Shown here piece by piece: positions 1-8,048 of a DNA stretch of 61,914 nt; the first letter of the stretch is position 1; each line of letters opens with the position of its first letter. The stretch comes from Planctomycetota bacterium (GTDB taxonomy: Bacteria; Planctomycetota; Phycisphaerae; SM23-33): positions 1 to 61,914 of the forward strand of contig JAJRYB010000022.1 in the NCBI GenBank assembly GCA_024275995.1, given 5' to 3'. The translations under genes and the position numbers were made by a program. The notes under the pieces are model-generated. The model saw nothing but the letters and a program-made list of their open reading frames with translations, did no database searches and had not been told where the DNA came from.

Positions 1-2
1 AC

Positions 3-785
3 CTGTCCCTGGGGATCGATCCCGACCGCAGCGTATTTTTCCTGCAATCGGACGTCCCGCAGGTAACGGAGCTATGCTGGATCCTCAACACGGTCTGCCC
101 GGTGAGCCTGATGCTCAAAGGCACCAGCTACAAGGACAAGGTCGCCCGCGGGCTTCCGGCGAACATGGGGCTTCTGGATTACCCGGTTCTCCAGGCGTCC
201 GATATCGTAATCTACGACGCCGAGGTGGTGCCCGTCGGGCAGGACCAGAAGCAGCACATCGAGATGACGCGCGATATCGCGGGAAAGCTCAACCGCGTCT
301 GCGGCAAGGACGTCCTGGTGCTGCCGGAGGCGTACATCGTTCCGGAGGTCGCCGTAGTTCCGGGGATCGACGGGCAGAAGATGTCCAAGAGCTACGATAA
401 CACCATTGAGATATTCCAGACGCCAAAGCAGACGAAAAAACGCTGCGCACGGATCGTGACCGACTCGACGCCGCTGGAAGAGTCCAAGAACCCCGCCCGG
501 TGCAACGTACTGGCGATGCTGAAGCTCTTTGCGTCCGAAACGGAGATGGAAGAAATCGCCGGGAAATATCGCGCGGGCGGTTTCGGCTACGGGCACGCGA
601 AAAACCGGCTGGCCGAGCTTATCAACGAGACATTCTCCGACGCGCGGGATCGGTACGCCGAGTTGGAAAAGTCGCCGGACACGGTTCGCGACATACTTCG
701 CGCCGGCGGGCGCAAGGCGCGCGAGACGGCCGAGGCCACCATGCACCGCGTTCGCGAGGCGACGGGGATCGTCAAGACTTTCTGA
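3..785 (+). CDS. trpS: Tryptophanyl-tRNA synthetase, C-terminal part (5' end outside window)
   Basis: Charges tRNA-Trp in the cytoplasm (class I aminoacyl-tRNA synthetase). The reading frame is open from the first bases of the window, so the N-terminal HIGH-motif half lies upstream. Visible are the Trp-pocket and dimer region of the Rossmann core, including YPVLQASDIVIYDAEVVPVGQDQ-type sequence, then the class I signature KMSKS in GQKMSKSYDN near base 380, and the helical C-terminal domain ending GIVKTF. This is the usual C-terminal layout of bacterial TrpS. scpA begins 24 nt after the stop, so the two are probably co-transcribed. Partial only because of the window edge; no defect is seen. 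Confidence 0.95.
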   Translation: MSLGIDPDRSVFFLQSDVPQVTELCWILNTVCPVSLMLKGTSYKDKVARGLPANMGLLDYPVLQASDIVIYDAEVVPVGQDQKQHIEMTRDIAGKLNRVCGKDVLVLPEAYIVPEVAVVPGIDGQKMSKSYDNTIEIFQTPKQTKKRCARIVTDSTPLEESKNPARCNVLAMLKLFASETEMEEIAGKYRAGGFGYGHAKNRLAELINETFSDARDRYAELEKSPDTVRDILRAGGRKARETAEATMHRVREATGIVKTF

Positions 786-809
786 CACCCCTTTTTCGAC
801 AGGTCCCAC

Positions 810-1649
810 ATGAACGATCAATACCGCGTCAACCTGGACATCTATAACGGACCGCTCGATCTGCTGCTGTACCTGATCCGTCGGGACGAGGTGGAGATCT
901 ACGACATCCCCATCGCCGGGATCACGGAACAGTACCTCAAGTACGTCGAGCTGCTGAAAGGCATGGATCCGAACCTCGCCGGCGAATTCATGGTGCTGGC
1001 CGCGACGCTGCTGGAAATCAAGACGCGAATGCTCCTGCCCAGGACCGCTCCGGAAGAACAGGGCGCCGAGGACCTCGAGATCGATCCCCGCGCCGATCTC
1101 GTCCGCCAGCTTCTGGAATACAAGGCGTTCAAGGACGCCGCCGGCGACCTGCGCAGCGCCGCGGACCAGCGCGCCATGCGATTCGGACGCCGACCCGCCC
1201 AGGCCGAGCCGCAGGAAAAGCAGCTCGACCTGGAAGACGTGCAGATATGGGACCTGTTCGACGCCTTCAGCGGGATCATGGAGGCGGTAGGACGGCAGGT
1301 AACCGAGCACGAGGTCATCTACGACGACACGCCGATCGAACTGTACGCCACGGACCTGCTCGACCGCCTTCGTCGCGACGGTGCGCTGACGTTCCGGCAG
1401 GTCTTCCAAGGCAGAGCCAGTCGCGGCGAGCTGGTCGGACTGTTCCTGGCGATGCTGGAACTGATCAAGCAAAGTCTCGTCCTGGTTTCGCAGGAACGGA
1501 ATTTCGACGAGATACTTCTTCGCCTCAACCCATCCCCTCCGGAAACGCCGGAGACAAAAAATACCGAGGCTGAATCCGGCGCGTACGTATCCGATTCCTC
1601 GACGGACGCGGAAGGTAATGGAGACGACGCCGAGACGGCGGGAGCCTGA
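810..1649 (+). CDS. scpA: Segregation and condensation protein A
   Basis: Kleisin subunit of the bacterial SMC-ScpAB condensin, which organises and segregates the chromosome. The N-terminal SMC-neck-binding motif is clear (YNGPLDLLLYLIRR, residues about 13-26), followed by the conserved LAGEFMVLAATLLEIKTRML helix, an acidic linker, and the C-terminal winged-helix region. The protein is 279 aa, normal for the family. The last 35 residues or so are low-complexity and acidic. It follows trpS closely. ScpB, often the next gene, is not here: the next gene converges from the other strand after only 10 bp. The ATG at 810 is the first in-frame start; its upstream SD is weak. Confidence 0.95.
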   Translation: MNDQYRVNLDIYNGPLDLLLYLIRRDEVEIYDIPIAGITEQYLKYVELLKGMDPNLAGEFMVLAATLLEIKTRMLLPRTAPEEQGAEDLEIDPRADLVRQLLEYKAFKDAAGDLRSAADQRAMRFGRRPAQAEPQEKQLDLEDVQIWDLFDAFSGIMEAVGRQVTEHEVIYDDTPIELYATDLLDRLRRDGALTFRQVFQGRASRGELVGLFLAMLELIKQSLVLVSQERNFDEILLRLNPSPPETPETKNTEAESGAYVSDSSTDAEGNGDDAETAGA

Positions 1650-1659
1650 GATTTCCCCG

Positions 1660-2538
1660 TTACGGAACCGCGGTCGCACCCGGCTGCGCCGGAGCGGAGG
1701 AGGGTTGTCTGATATCCAGCCCCAGGACGTGAGTGTCGCTCTTGAGCTTCGGTTCGGTCCCCGCGGGGCGCCCGCGGGAAGCGTCGGGGGTCGCGGGAAT
1801 GGTAAACTTCACCGGGCGCGCGTATCCGCTGGACGTAACGCGAACGCTCAATTCGGGATAGTACTCGACGCCGATCTTTCGCCATCCATCAGGCGTGGTC
1901 CGCTCCCGCCGGAGAACCTTCTCCTGGTTGGCGAGCTTCTCCCACCCGCCGAACTTGTGCTCGAAGTACCACAGTTCGACGCGCCAGATGATCGTCCCCT
2001 GCGAGGAATGGAACCCGCGCGTTCGCATGAGTTCGATCAGCATCGTCGCCCTTCGCCCGTGCCCGTGGATGTAGAGCACGCGCTTTTCCTCCATGAAGTC
2101 CTTCATGTCCCGCACGAATTTCTGAAGCTCCCTGACGTCGTCGTCGCCGAACTTGTGCGACCGCTCCGGGGGGAGTTTCAACTCCCTGCGGCGTTTGACG
2201 GCCAATCGCAGCAATCGCGCGTCCGGCGGGGAGAGGTCTATCCCTTCGATCGTCCTGCCGTCCGACGTCCAGACGCCCAGATCATAGACGGCGTCACCCG
2301 GCAACGATTTGAAGACGAACTTCCCCGTTTTCTTATCGAAGCTCGTCGGCGAGTATGCTTTTCCGGTTTCCCGCGAAACGGCGAACATGCGGCTGATGCT
2401 TTTCGCGGGCAGAATGGTCCCCGTAACCTCGCCGCTTCGAGGCGTCGAAGCGGCCGGTACATCCTCTTTCAAATCGACCGCGCCGCCCGGTCCACCCGTC
2501 AGCAGGACCGCGCACAGGATTCGAGCAAAGAACGACAT
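1660..2538 (-). CDS. Secreted protein of unknown function
   Basis: A 292-aa protein with a cleavable-type signal peptide (MSFFARILCAVLLTGG). The ATG at 2538 is preferred over an upstream one at 2619 because a GGAG SD lies about 8 nt before it and the signal peptide begins there. The mature part has an early beta-rich segment resembling a carboxypeptidase-regulatory-like fold (TGKFVFKSLPGDAVYDLGVW), then a charged helical region, a segment around YIHGHGRRATMLIELMR, and a proline-rich tail. I do not recognise a family. It is transcribed divergently from the ABC-associated operon at 2648, with overlapping promoters in between, and converges on scpA. Confidence 0.7.
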   Translation of the reverse strand: MSFFARILCAVLLTGGPGGAVDLKEDVPAASTPRSGEVTGTILPAKSISRMFAVSRETGKAYSPTSFDKKTGKFVFKSLPGDAVYDLGVWTSDGRTIEGIDLSPPDARLLRLAVKRRRELKLPPERSHKFGDDDVRELQKFVRDMKDFMEEKRVLYIHGHGRRATMLIELMRTRGFHSSQGTIIWRVELWYFEHKFGGWEKLANQEKVLRRERTTPDGWRKIGVEYYPELSVRVTSSGYARPVKFTIPATPDASRGRPAGTEPKLKSDTHVLGLDIRQPSSAPAQPGATAVP

Positions 2539-2584
2539 AGGCGTTTCTCCGAACCAGCCAGCCGGTTTTGAGACGATTGAACAC

Positions 2585-2612
2585 TTGCTACCGCAAGTAG
2601 CATCATTATACT
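2585..2612 (+). promoter_or_regulatory. Sigma-70-type promoter for the 2648-9842 operon, with inner palindrome
   Basis: TTGCTA at 2585-2590, a 16-nt spacer and TATACT at 2607-2612. The spacer holds an inverted repeat TGCTAC-5 nt-GTAGCA (2586-2602), well placed to be an operator. Initiation near 2619 rules out the long upstream extension of the following reading frame and supports a start at 2648 or 2660. Confidence 0.6.
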
Positions 2613-2634
2613 TGTCCACTCCGGTTTATGTCTA
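2605..2634 (-). promoter_or_regulatory. Sigma-70-type promoter for the 1660-2538 gene
   Basis: On the minus strand, TAGACA at 2634-2629, an 18-nt spacer and a perfect TATAAT at 2610-2605. Its -10 shares bases with the -10 of the divergent plus-strand promoter. Confidence 0.6.
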
Positions 2635-2647
2635 CATACCCAACACC

Positions 2648-5272
2648 ATGGATTCAGGCATGACTTTACGATCATCTTACATGGCGTGTGCGACGGCGCT
2701 GATCGGGGCCGTACTTTTCGGGGGAACTCAATCAAGCGCACAAGCCCAACAAAAGGACGTGCGATTCCGCGGTGCGATCGGCGGAGCGTTTACGGCGTTC
2801 GACGCTCCCGGAAAGTGGAAGCAGTGGTCGATTTTCATCACCAACACGTCCGACAGGACGCGCACGGTCCGACCGACCTACATCGCCAGGGACGCATCCG
2901 GCGCACGAATGGAGTTCTACCGCACGATCGTCGTTCCACCGGGCAGCGTCCGGCAGGCCACCATCGCCAGCAAGGTTGGCATGATGGACCTGACCGGCAG
3001 GAAAATAGCCGGCATGGAGCAGATCGAGCGGACGATCGTACTGTGGGATGTGGAAAGTAATAAACAGATCGAGAAAAATTACGGGTTTTCCACAAGACTT
3101 AATCCACGGCAGACAACCGTCGCAATGCTGGATAACCGAAACTTCCAGGAACCAAATGACACCTCGCAATATTTAGGGAAAATGCTTTCGGCGCCGCTGG
3201 GCGATGTGCGACCGCTCGGGAGGGCGGGGAAAAATATCATACCCGGCAGGTGGTACGCCTATTCCGCCGTCAGCGTCCTTATTCTCAATGGGATCAGCCC
3301 GGACACTATCCGTCCGGATCAGATGGAAGCGGTTCTCAACTGGGTCCGTCGCGGCGGTCTGCTGGTCGTCGCCGGATCGATAAACCTGCCGGACATGCTC
3401 GACGGAGAGCTTGGAAGGGCCTGCGGCGTGGTGGCTACGGGCGTGCATCGCGTCTCGTCGCTGCGCGTGAACAAACCCGGCAAAAAAAGTGGCGCCGCCG
3501 TAGAGTTGAAGCACCCGTTTTCGATGGCGGAGTTGTACCCCACCACGGCAAGCGTGCTTTACGAGGCGAACGGGCTGCCGCTGCTGACATTCCAGCCGTT
3601 CGGGCATGGGCGAATTTTCACGCTGGCAGTGCCTGTGGGCGCTTTGCAGGACAAGTCGCTCCACGCGCTGTGGGGGGACATCCGCTCGATGCGAACGGAG
3701 CCGCCCGCAATTGACGACGACGCTTTCGCGGTATACAGCAAAAATACGCTGGACAATATCGCCGGGCGCAGGGCGCCGTCGCGAGCGGTCCCGTTGACGA
3801 TCCTCGGCATCCTTGCCGGCGCGGTCGTCCTGGGCGGATTACTGCTGCGCCTGCGACGCGAATCGGCGGGGGAAGACAATATCGCCCCGAAGTTTTCCAG
3901 AATCGGCGGCAGGGGCGAGCTGCTGTGGGTGATGCTCGTACCGGCGTGCCTGCTGCTTTCGCTGGGAATCTACGTCTACGCCCGCTCGCAGACCGCGGCC
4001 GAGCGGCTCAGCTACGTCGGCCTTTTGACCAGCCTCGACGGTAAATGGACGCGCGTCCAGCAGGCTTTCGCGTATTCCGCGGGGCCTTCACCACGGGAAA
4101 TAACGTTTACCGCCGGGGACCCGCGCGGCGTCATTCAGGATATCGGAGAGCAAAGCTCCGGCGTGCTTTCGACGAGAATCCTGGAAACCGCAAAGAGCCT
4201 GCAGGTGCCGAACCAGCTCGTCGAGAGCGACGGTTCGCGCGCGTTCTACACGGATACCGTCATGGAGACCCAGGGAATCTCCGGATACCTGAGCTTCGGA
4301 CCCGATGGTGCCCTGAACCGTCTGCGCAACGACCTGCCCGTGGATCTCAGGGACGCCGTGCTCTACCTCAACGGACGGACGTACAGTGTCGGAACGCTCC
4401 ACGCCGGACGCGTCGCGGATACTTTCATCGCCGCGAAGGACCTGCTGGGCAAGGTAGAGTTCGTGGACGTCGAAAGCCCCCGCAAACGGCGTACGGCACA
4501 ACAGACAAAGACAGCCCGGAAGCGCAGTACCTCTGCGCAACGGCGAACCGGGCTGCGAAGGATGCGAAGAAAGACCGTCCGGGGCGAGTTCACCGCTTCG
4601 TTCGTGCATACCACTACGGACACGATCCGAAACCGCCTGCTACGCGACATTCTCAACCGTCCCGGCCTGAATGCCCCGGCTAGATCGCAACCCGTTCTGA
4701 TCGGTTACGCTCAATACACGCCGATCAGTCCCATCGACGATCGGAACGTCAAGGGCAAAGGATGGTCCGTGGTGGTCTGGCCGGTGCGCATGATTCCCCC
4801 CGCCAAAGGGTCCGAGGTATCCATACCGTCCGGTTTCGTTACGCTGGATTTCCGGCACCGTGGCGCAGTGATATGGGACGTCATCAACAGGCAGTTCAAT
4901 ATCGCCGCTCGCCCCGGAAGCGTGGTGGTCCTCGCCAGACCGCCGAAGGTCATCTCCTCGTTGGAGAAGGTGACGGCGAAGATCGAGATCAGGATGCAGG
5001 CGAGCGGGTATCGGCTCACGGTTCTCGGCGGCGGAACGGTGGGACGCGACGGTGGAACGCGGGTACCGGAAGTAGTATTGACCGAAACGACCAACCCCTC
5101 CAGCGTATCGGTTGAAGTTCCCGACGCCGATCGATTCCGCACGCCAGACGGGGCCTACGTGTTCACGCTGAAGGTGGAGAAATCCGACACATACGCCTCC
5201 GACGCCCCGGGCAGCGCCATGTGGAAAATCGATACCATAGACGTTGCGCTGAAAGGGGTTTTTGACCGGTGA
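2648..5272 (+). CDS. Large exported membrane protein with GATase-like domain
   Basis: About 874 aa. An N-terminal signal peptide (TLRSSYMACATALIGAVLF, cleavage near QSSAQA) leads into a periplasmic beta-rich region. Next comes a class I glutamine amidotransferase-like fold at about residues 185-270 (VLILNGISPDTI, then AVLNWVRRGGLLVVAGS) with no obvious catalytic Cys. Two transmembrane helices follow at about 380-400 and 425-445, then a long C-terminal region with a strongly basic stretch around residue 615-640. Similar proteins in planctomycetes accompany ABC exporters, but the function is unknown. The start is uncertain between ATG 2648, 2660 and 2681; none has a strong SD. It heads an operon with the ABC ATPase, the permease and the HEAT protein. 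Confidence 0.75.
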   Translation: MDSGMTLRSSYMACATALIGAVLFGGTQSSAQAQQKDVRFRGAIGGAFTAFDAPGKWKQWSIFITNTSDRTRTVRPTYIARDASGARMEFYRTIVVPPGSVRQATIASKVGMMDLTGRKIAGMEQIERTIVLWDVESNKQIEKNYGFSTRLNPRQTTVAMLDNRNFQEPNDTSQYLGKMLSAPLGDVRPLGRAGKNIIPGRWYAYSAVSVLILNGISPDTIRPDQMEAVLNWVRRGGLLVVAGSINLPDMLDGELGRACGVVATGVHRVSSLRVNKPGKKSGAAVELKHPFSMAELYPTTASVLYEANGLPLLTFQPFGHGRIFTLAVPVGALQDKSLHALWGDIRSMRTEPPAIDDDAFAVYSKNTLDNIAGRRAPSRAVPLTILGILAGAVVLGGLLLRLRRESAGEDNIAPKFSRIGGRGELLWVMLVPACLLLSLGIYVYARSQTAAERLSYVGLLTSLDGKWTRVQQAFAYSAGPSPREITFTAGDPRGVIQDIGEQSSGVLSTRILETAKSLQVPNQLVESDGSRAFYTDTVMETQGISGYLSFGPDGALNRLRNDLPVDLRDAVLYLNGRTYSVGTLHAGRVADTFIAAKDLLGKVEFVDVESPRKRRTAQQTKTARKRSTSAQRRTGLRRMRRKTVRGEFTASFVHTTTDTIRNRLLRDILNRPGLNAPARSQPVLIGYAQYTPISPIDDRNVKGKGWSVVVWPVRMIPPAKGSEVSIPSGFVTLDFRHRGAVIWDVINRQFNIAARPGSVVVLARPPKVISSLEKVTAKIEIRMQASGYRLTVLGGGTVGRDGGTRVPEVVLTETTNPSSVSVEVPDADRFRTPDGAYVFTLKVEKSDTYASDAPGSAMWKIDTIDVALKGVFDR

Positions 5273-5342
5273 GAGGCAAGGCACAGAACGGCGCCATGCG
5301 GAAGTTCGAGGCCATGGGCATCGCAGTGAAAGGGTTTAAGCG

Positions 5343-6356
5343 GTGAGAGATAACGGTGAGATTCTTGTTCGATGCGAAGGCTTGACCAAGGCTTACGACG
5401 AGATAACCGCCCTGGAGGACCTGAACCTTCAAATCCCGCGCGGACATATTTTCGGGTACATCGGTCACAACGGGGCAGGGAAAACGACGACGATCCGGAT
5501 TCTCGCCGGCCTGCTCACCGCGACGCGCGGGCGTGCGAGCATCGCGGGAATCGACGTTTCCTCCGGCGCACGGAAGATCAAGGCGCTCGTCGGATATCTC
5601 CCGGACAGCTTCGGCGTGTACGATCAGATGCGCGTGTGGGAGTACCTGGACTTTTTCGGGGCGGCATTCAAGATACCGAGGAAAAAACGCCGGGACCGGA
5701 TCGACTTCGTCCTGGACGTCACCAACGGCCAATACATGCGCGACCGGTTCGTGGACACGCTTTCCCGCGGAATGAAACAGCGCGTGGGTATCGCACGAAC
5801 GCTCATGCACGATCCGGAAGTGCTGCTGCTGGACGAACCGGCCAGCGGGCTTGACCCTCGCGCTCGAGTGCAGATGCGAAAACTGCTGCGACGATTGGCG
5901 GACGCCGGAAAAACTCTCCTGGTCAGCTCGCACATCCTTCCGGAGCTTGCAGCGGTCTGCGATTCCATCGGGATCATCGATCACGGACACCTCAAGGCCA
6001 GCGGGCCGATCCACACCGTTCTCAATGAAATCCAGCGCGACCGCCTGATGGAACTCAAGGTAAAAGACGGCCTGGACATCGCCGCAGAGACCATCCGCGA
6101 CGACGCGCACTGCGACAAACTGGACGATTCAGAAGCGGATACGGGTATCCTGAGATTCCGCTTCAGCGGCGACGACGAACGACTGGCGAAGCTGGTCGAA
6201 CTGCTGGCAGGACGAAACGTGAGAATCGTAACGATAAGGGAAATTCCGCTCAGCCTGGAAGACGCGTACATGTCCGTCAGCAGTATCGGTTCAGAGGATC
6301 CGGACGAAGAAATTTTAGAAGTCGACAGCGCCCCGGGCGATTCAAAGGTAGATTAA
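5343..6356 (+). CDS. ABC transporter ATP-binding protein (ABC-2 exporter type)
   Basis: Cytoplasmic ATPase, 337 aa, GTG start. All motifs are intact: Walker A GHNGAGKTTT (about residue 42), ABC signature LSRGMKQRVGIA, Walker B VLLLDEPASGLDP and the switch histidine in LLVSSHI. The C-terminal 90 residues form the small alpha/beta extension typical of CcmA/GldA/NatA-like ATPases. The stop codon overlaps the ATG of the permease by one base (TAATG), so the two are translationally coupled and form one transporter. The substrate is unknown. The 70 bp before the start resembles the 3' end of the preceding gene (see findings). Confidence 0.92.
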   Translation: MRDNGEILVRCEGLTKAYDEITALEDLNLQIPRGHIFGYIGHNGAGKTTTIRILAGLLTATRGRASIAGIDVSSGARKIKALVGYLPDSFGVYDQMRVWEYLDFFGAAFKIPRKKRRDRIDFVLDVTNGQYMRDRFVDTLSRGMKQRVGIARTLMHDPEVLLLDEPASGLDPRARVQMRKLLRRLADAGKTLLVSSHILPELAAVCDSIGIIDHGHLKASGPIHTVLNEIQRDRLMELKVKDGLDIAAETIRDDAHCDKLDDSEADTGILRFRFSGDDERLAKLVELLAGRNVRIVTIREIPLSLEDAYMSVSSIGSEDPDEEILEVDSAPGDSKVD

Positions 6357-8038
6357 TGATCCGCAACCCGATCATACACAGGGAGATCATATCGAGCCTC
6401 CGCACGCGAAAGGCGATCATCTTCCAGGTGATGTTCCTGGCGATGTCCGCGGGACTTCTCTGGCTGCTCTGGCCCGTCGGAGGTCTCCAGGCGATCGGAG
6501 GACAACAGGCAAAGCTCATCCTGAGCGTGCTTGCGATGGGAGAGGTGGTCCTCGTGGCGCTGTTCGCGCCGGCGTTCACGGCGGCGTCGCTTACTCTGGA
6601 ACGCGAACGCAATACGATGGAGACACTCTTCACCACGTTGATGCGCCCGTGGGAAATCGCCACGGGTAAAATGGTCGGATCGCTTACGTTCCTTCTGCTG
6701 CTGGTGCTCTGCGGAATCCCGGCGCTTTCGATGACGTTTCTGCTGGGCGGGGTCAGCGCTTCCCAGGTGCTCGCCATCGTCGGCGTTCTGCTGCTGACGG
6801 CGGTCTACCTGGGCATGATCGGGCTTCTGGTCAGCTCGTTCATGCACCGCAGCTACCGCGCCATAATCGTGACCTACGCGATACTCCTGTTTATCTGCCT
6901 GATCACCGCCCTGCCGGCCTGGCCGATCAGCGGAAACCTGATGTTCCGCGGAGATCTGGCGTGGCAGTGGATATTCCGCATCCTCGCGTCGCTCAGCCCG
7001 TTGCAGGCGATGCTGTCGATAGTCTTTCGCGACACCGTTTACTCCGGTCGGTCCGAAGTTTTCCCCGATATCTGGAAGTTGTACATCCCGATCAGTTCCG
7101 CTGTCATTGTGGTGACGGCAGCGGCTTGCATCTATCGCCTTCGGCGTCCGATCGCACCGCCGAGACCGCGCGAGAAACTCCGTGTTGTGGAACGCGGGCA
7201 ATTTTCCGCAAGGTCGGTCATGTTCATCGTCGATCCGCGAAAAAGAAAGCACATGATCCGATGGTGGCAGAACCCCGTCCTTCTGAAGGAGTTCCGCACG
7301 CGACCCATGCTCCAGGCGCAGTGGCTGCTCCGGTCCGTCTCGGTATGCCTGATCGTTTCGGTGCTGCTGATGTTCCTGGTGAGCTTCAGCATCCAGGCCT
7401 ACGCCGGCGAATCTCGCGACATGTTTACTCCGTTGGCGTCCGCGGTCGGCGCCCTGATGGTGGCGATGATCATCCTTGTCGGACCGGCGATAACCTCCGG
7501 AACGATCTGCTCCGATCGCGAAACCGACGTCTGGGACCTGCTCCGCATGACCAGGCTGTCGAGCTGGCGAATCGTGACGGGCAAGTTTCAGGCGTCGGTG
7601 ATCCCCCTGCTGCTGCTCGTGGTGGCGATGCTTCCCGCCCTGGGTATTCTTCTGTACTTCAACATGGGCCTGTTGCCCAATGTGTTGTGGGTGCTGGCCG
7701 TGGTCGGTATCACCGTGCTGTTCGTGGCGACGGTGGGAATGTTCTTCTCCGCGGTTTTCTCCAAAACGTCAACCGCCACGGCGTGGACGTATTCCGTCAT
7801 GCTTCTGCTGGGCCTGCTTACGCTGCTGGTGTTACTGGGCGAACAACTCTTCGCGGCGCGGTTCGTACGGGCGGTGTTCGTGGTCAACCCGATCGCCGCC
7901 GTTCTCGCAGCCGCGGGAAATCCGGACATGCAGCGAATGGAGATTGTCGTACCGTACGTCAAGATTATGAGTCTCGCCACGGCCGGAATGTTGTGCGTTA
8001 CGGTCGCAAGAGTATTTCAACTCCGCCGGGCGGGTTAG
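6356..8038 (+). CDS. ABC-2 type permease, double-length
   Basis: 560-aa integral membrane protein made of two ABC-2 permease-like halves. The first half (residues 1-260) has about six helices, for example VMFLAMSAGLLWLLWPVGGL and GVLLLTAVYLGMIGLLVSSF, and carries LERERNTMETLFTTLM, the amphipathic element typical of ABC-2 permeases. The second half (residues about 290-560) repeats this with SDRETDVWDLLRMTRLS and another six helices. This equals a fused dimer, so it can form a full transporter with the upstream ATPase. Substrate unknown. The basic linker between halves (about 255-290) is cytoplasmic. Confidence 0.9.
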   Translation: MIRNPIIHREIISSLRTRKAIIFQVMFLAMSAGLLWLLWPVGGLQAIGGQQAKLILSVLAMGEVVLVALFAPAFTAASLTLERERNTMETLFTTLMRPWEIATGKMVGSLTFLLLLVLCGIPALSMTFLLGGVSASQVLAIVGVLLLTAVYLGMIGLLVSSFMHRSYRAIIVTYAILLFICLITALPAWPISGNLMFRGDLAWQWIFRILASLSPLQAMLSIVFRDTVYSGRSEVFPDIWKLYIPISSAVIVVTAAACIYRLRRPIAPPRPREKLRVVERGQFSARSVMFIVDPRKRKHMIRWWQNPVLLKEFRTRPMLQAQWLLRSVSVCLIVSVLLMFLVSFSIQAYAGESRDMFTPLASAVGALMVAMIILVGPAITSGTICSDRETDVWDLLRMTRLSSWRIVTGKFQASVIPLLLLVVAMLPALGILLYFNMGLLPNVLWVLAVVGITVLFVATVGMFFSAVFSKTSTATAWTYSVMLLLGLLTLLVLLGEQLFAARFVRAVFVVNPIAAVLAAAGNPDMQRMEIVVPYVKIMSLATAGMLCVTVARVFQLRRAG

Positions 8039-8048
8039 GGAGCGACGA

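Noticed and set aside
72-1679. 535-codon open frame on the minus strand across trpS and scpA
   Set aside because: It is antisense to two well-recognised genes, has no SD or family likeness and is a by-product of GC-rich codons.
5287-5345. 16-codon frame before the ABC ATPase as a gene
   Set aside because: Too short and without independent support; kept only as a finding on the duplicated junction.
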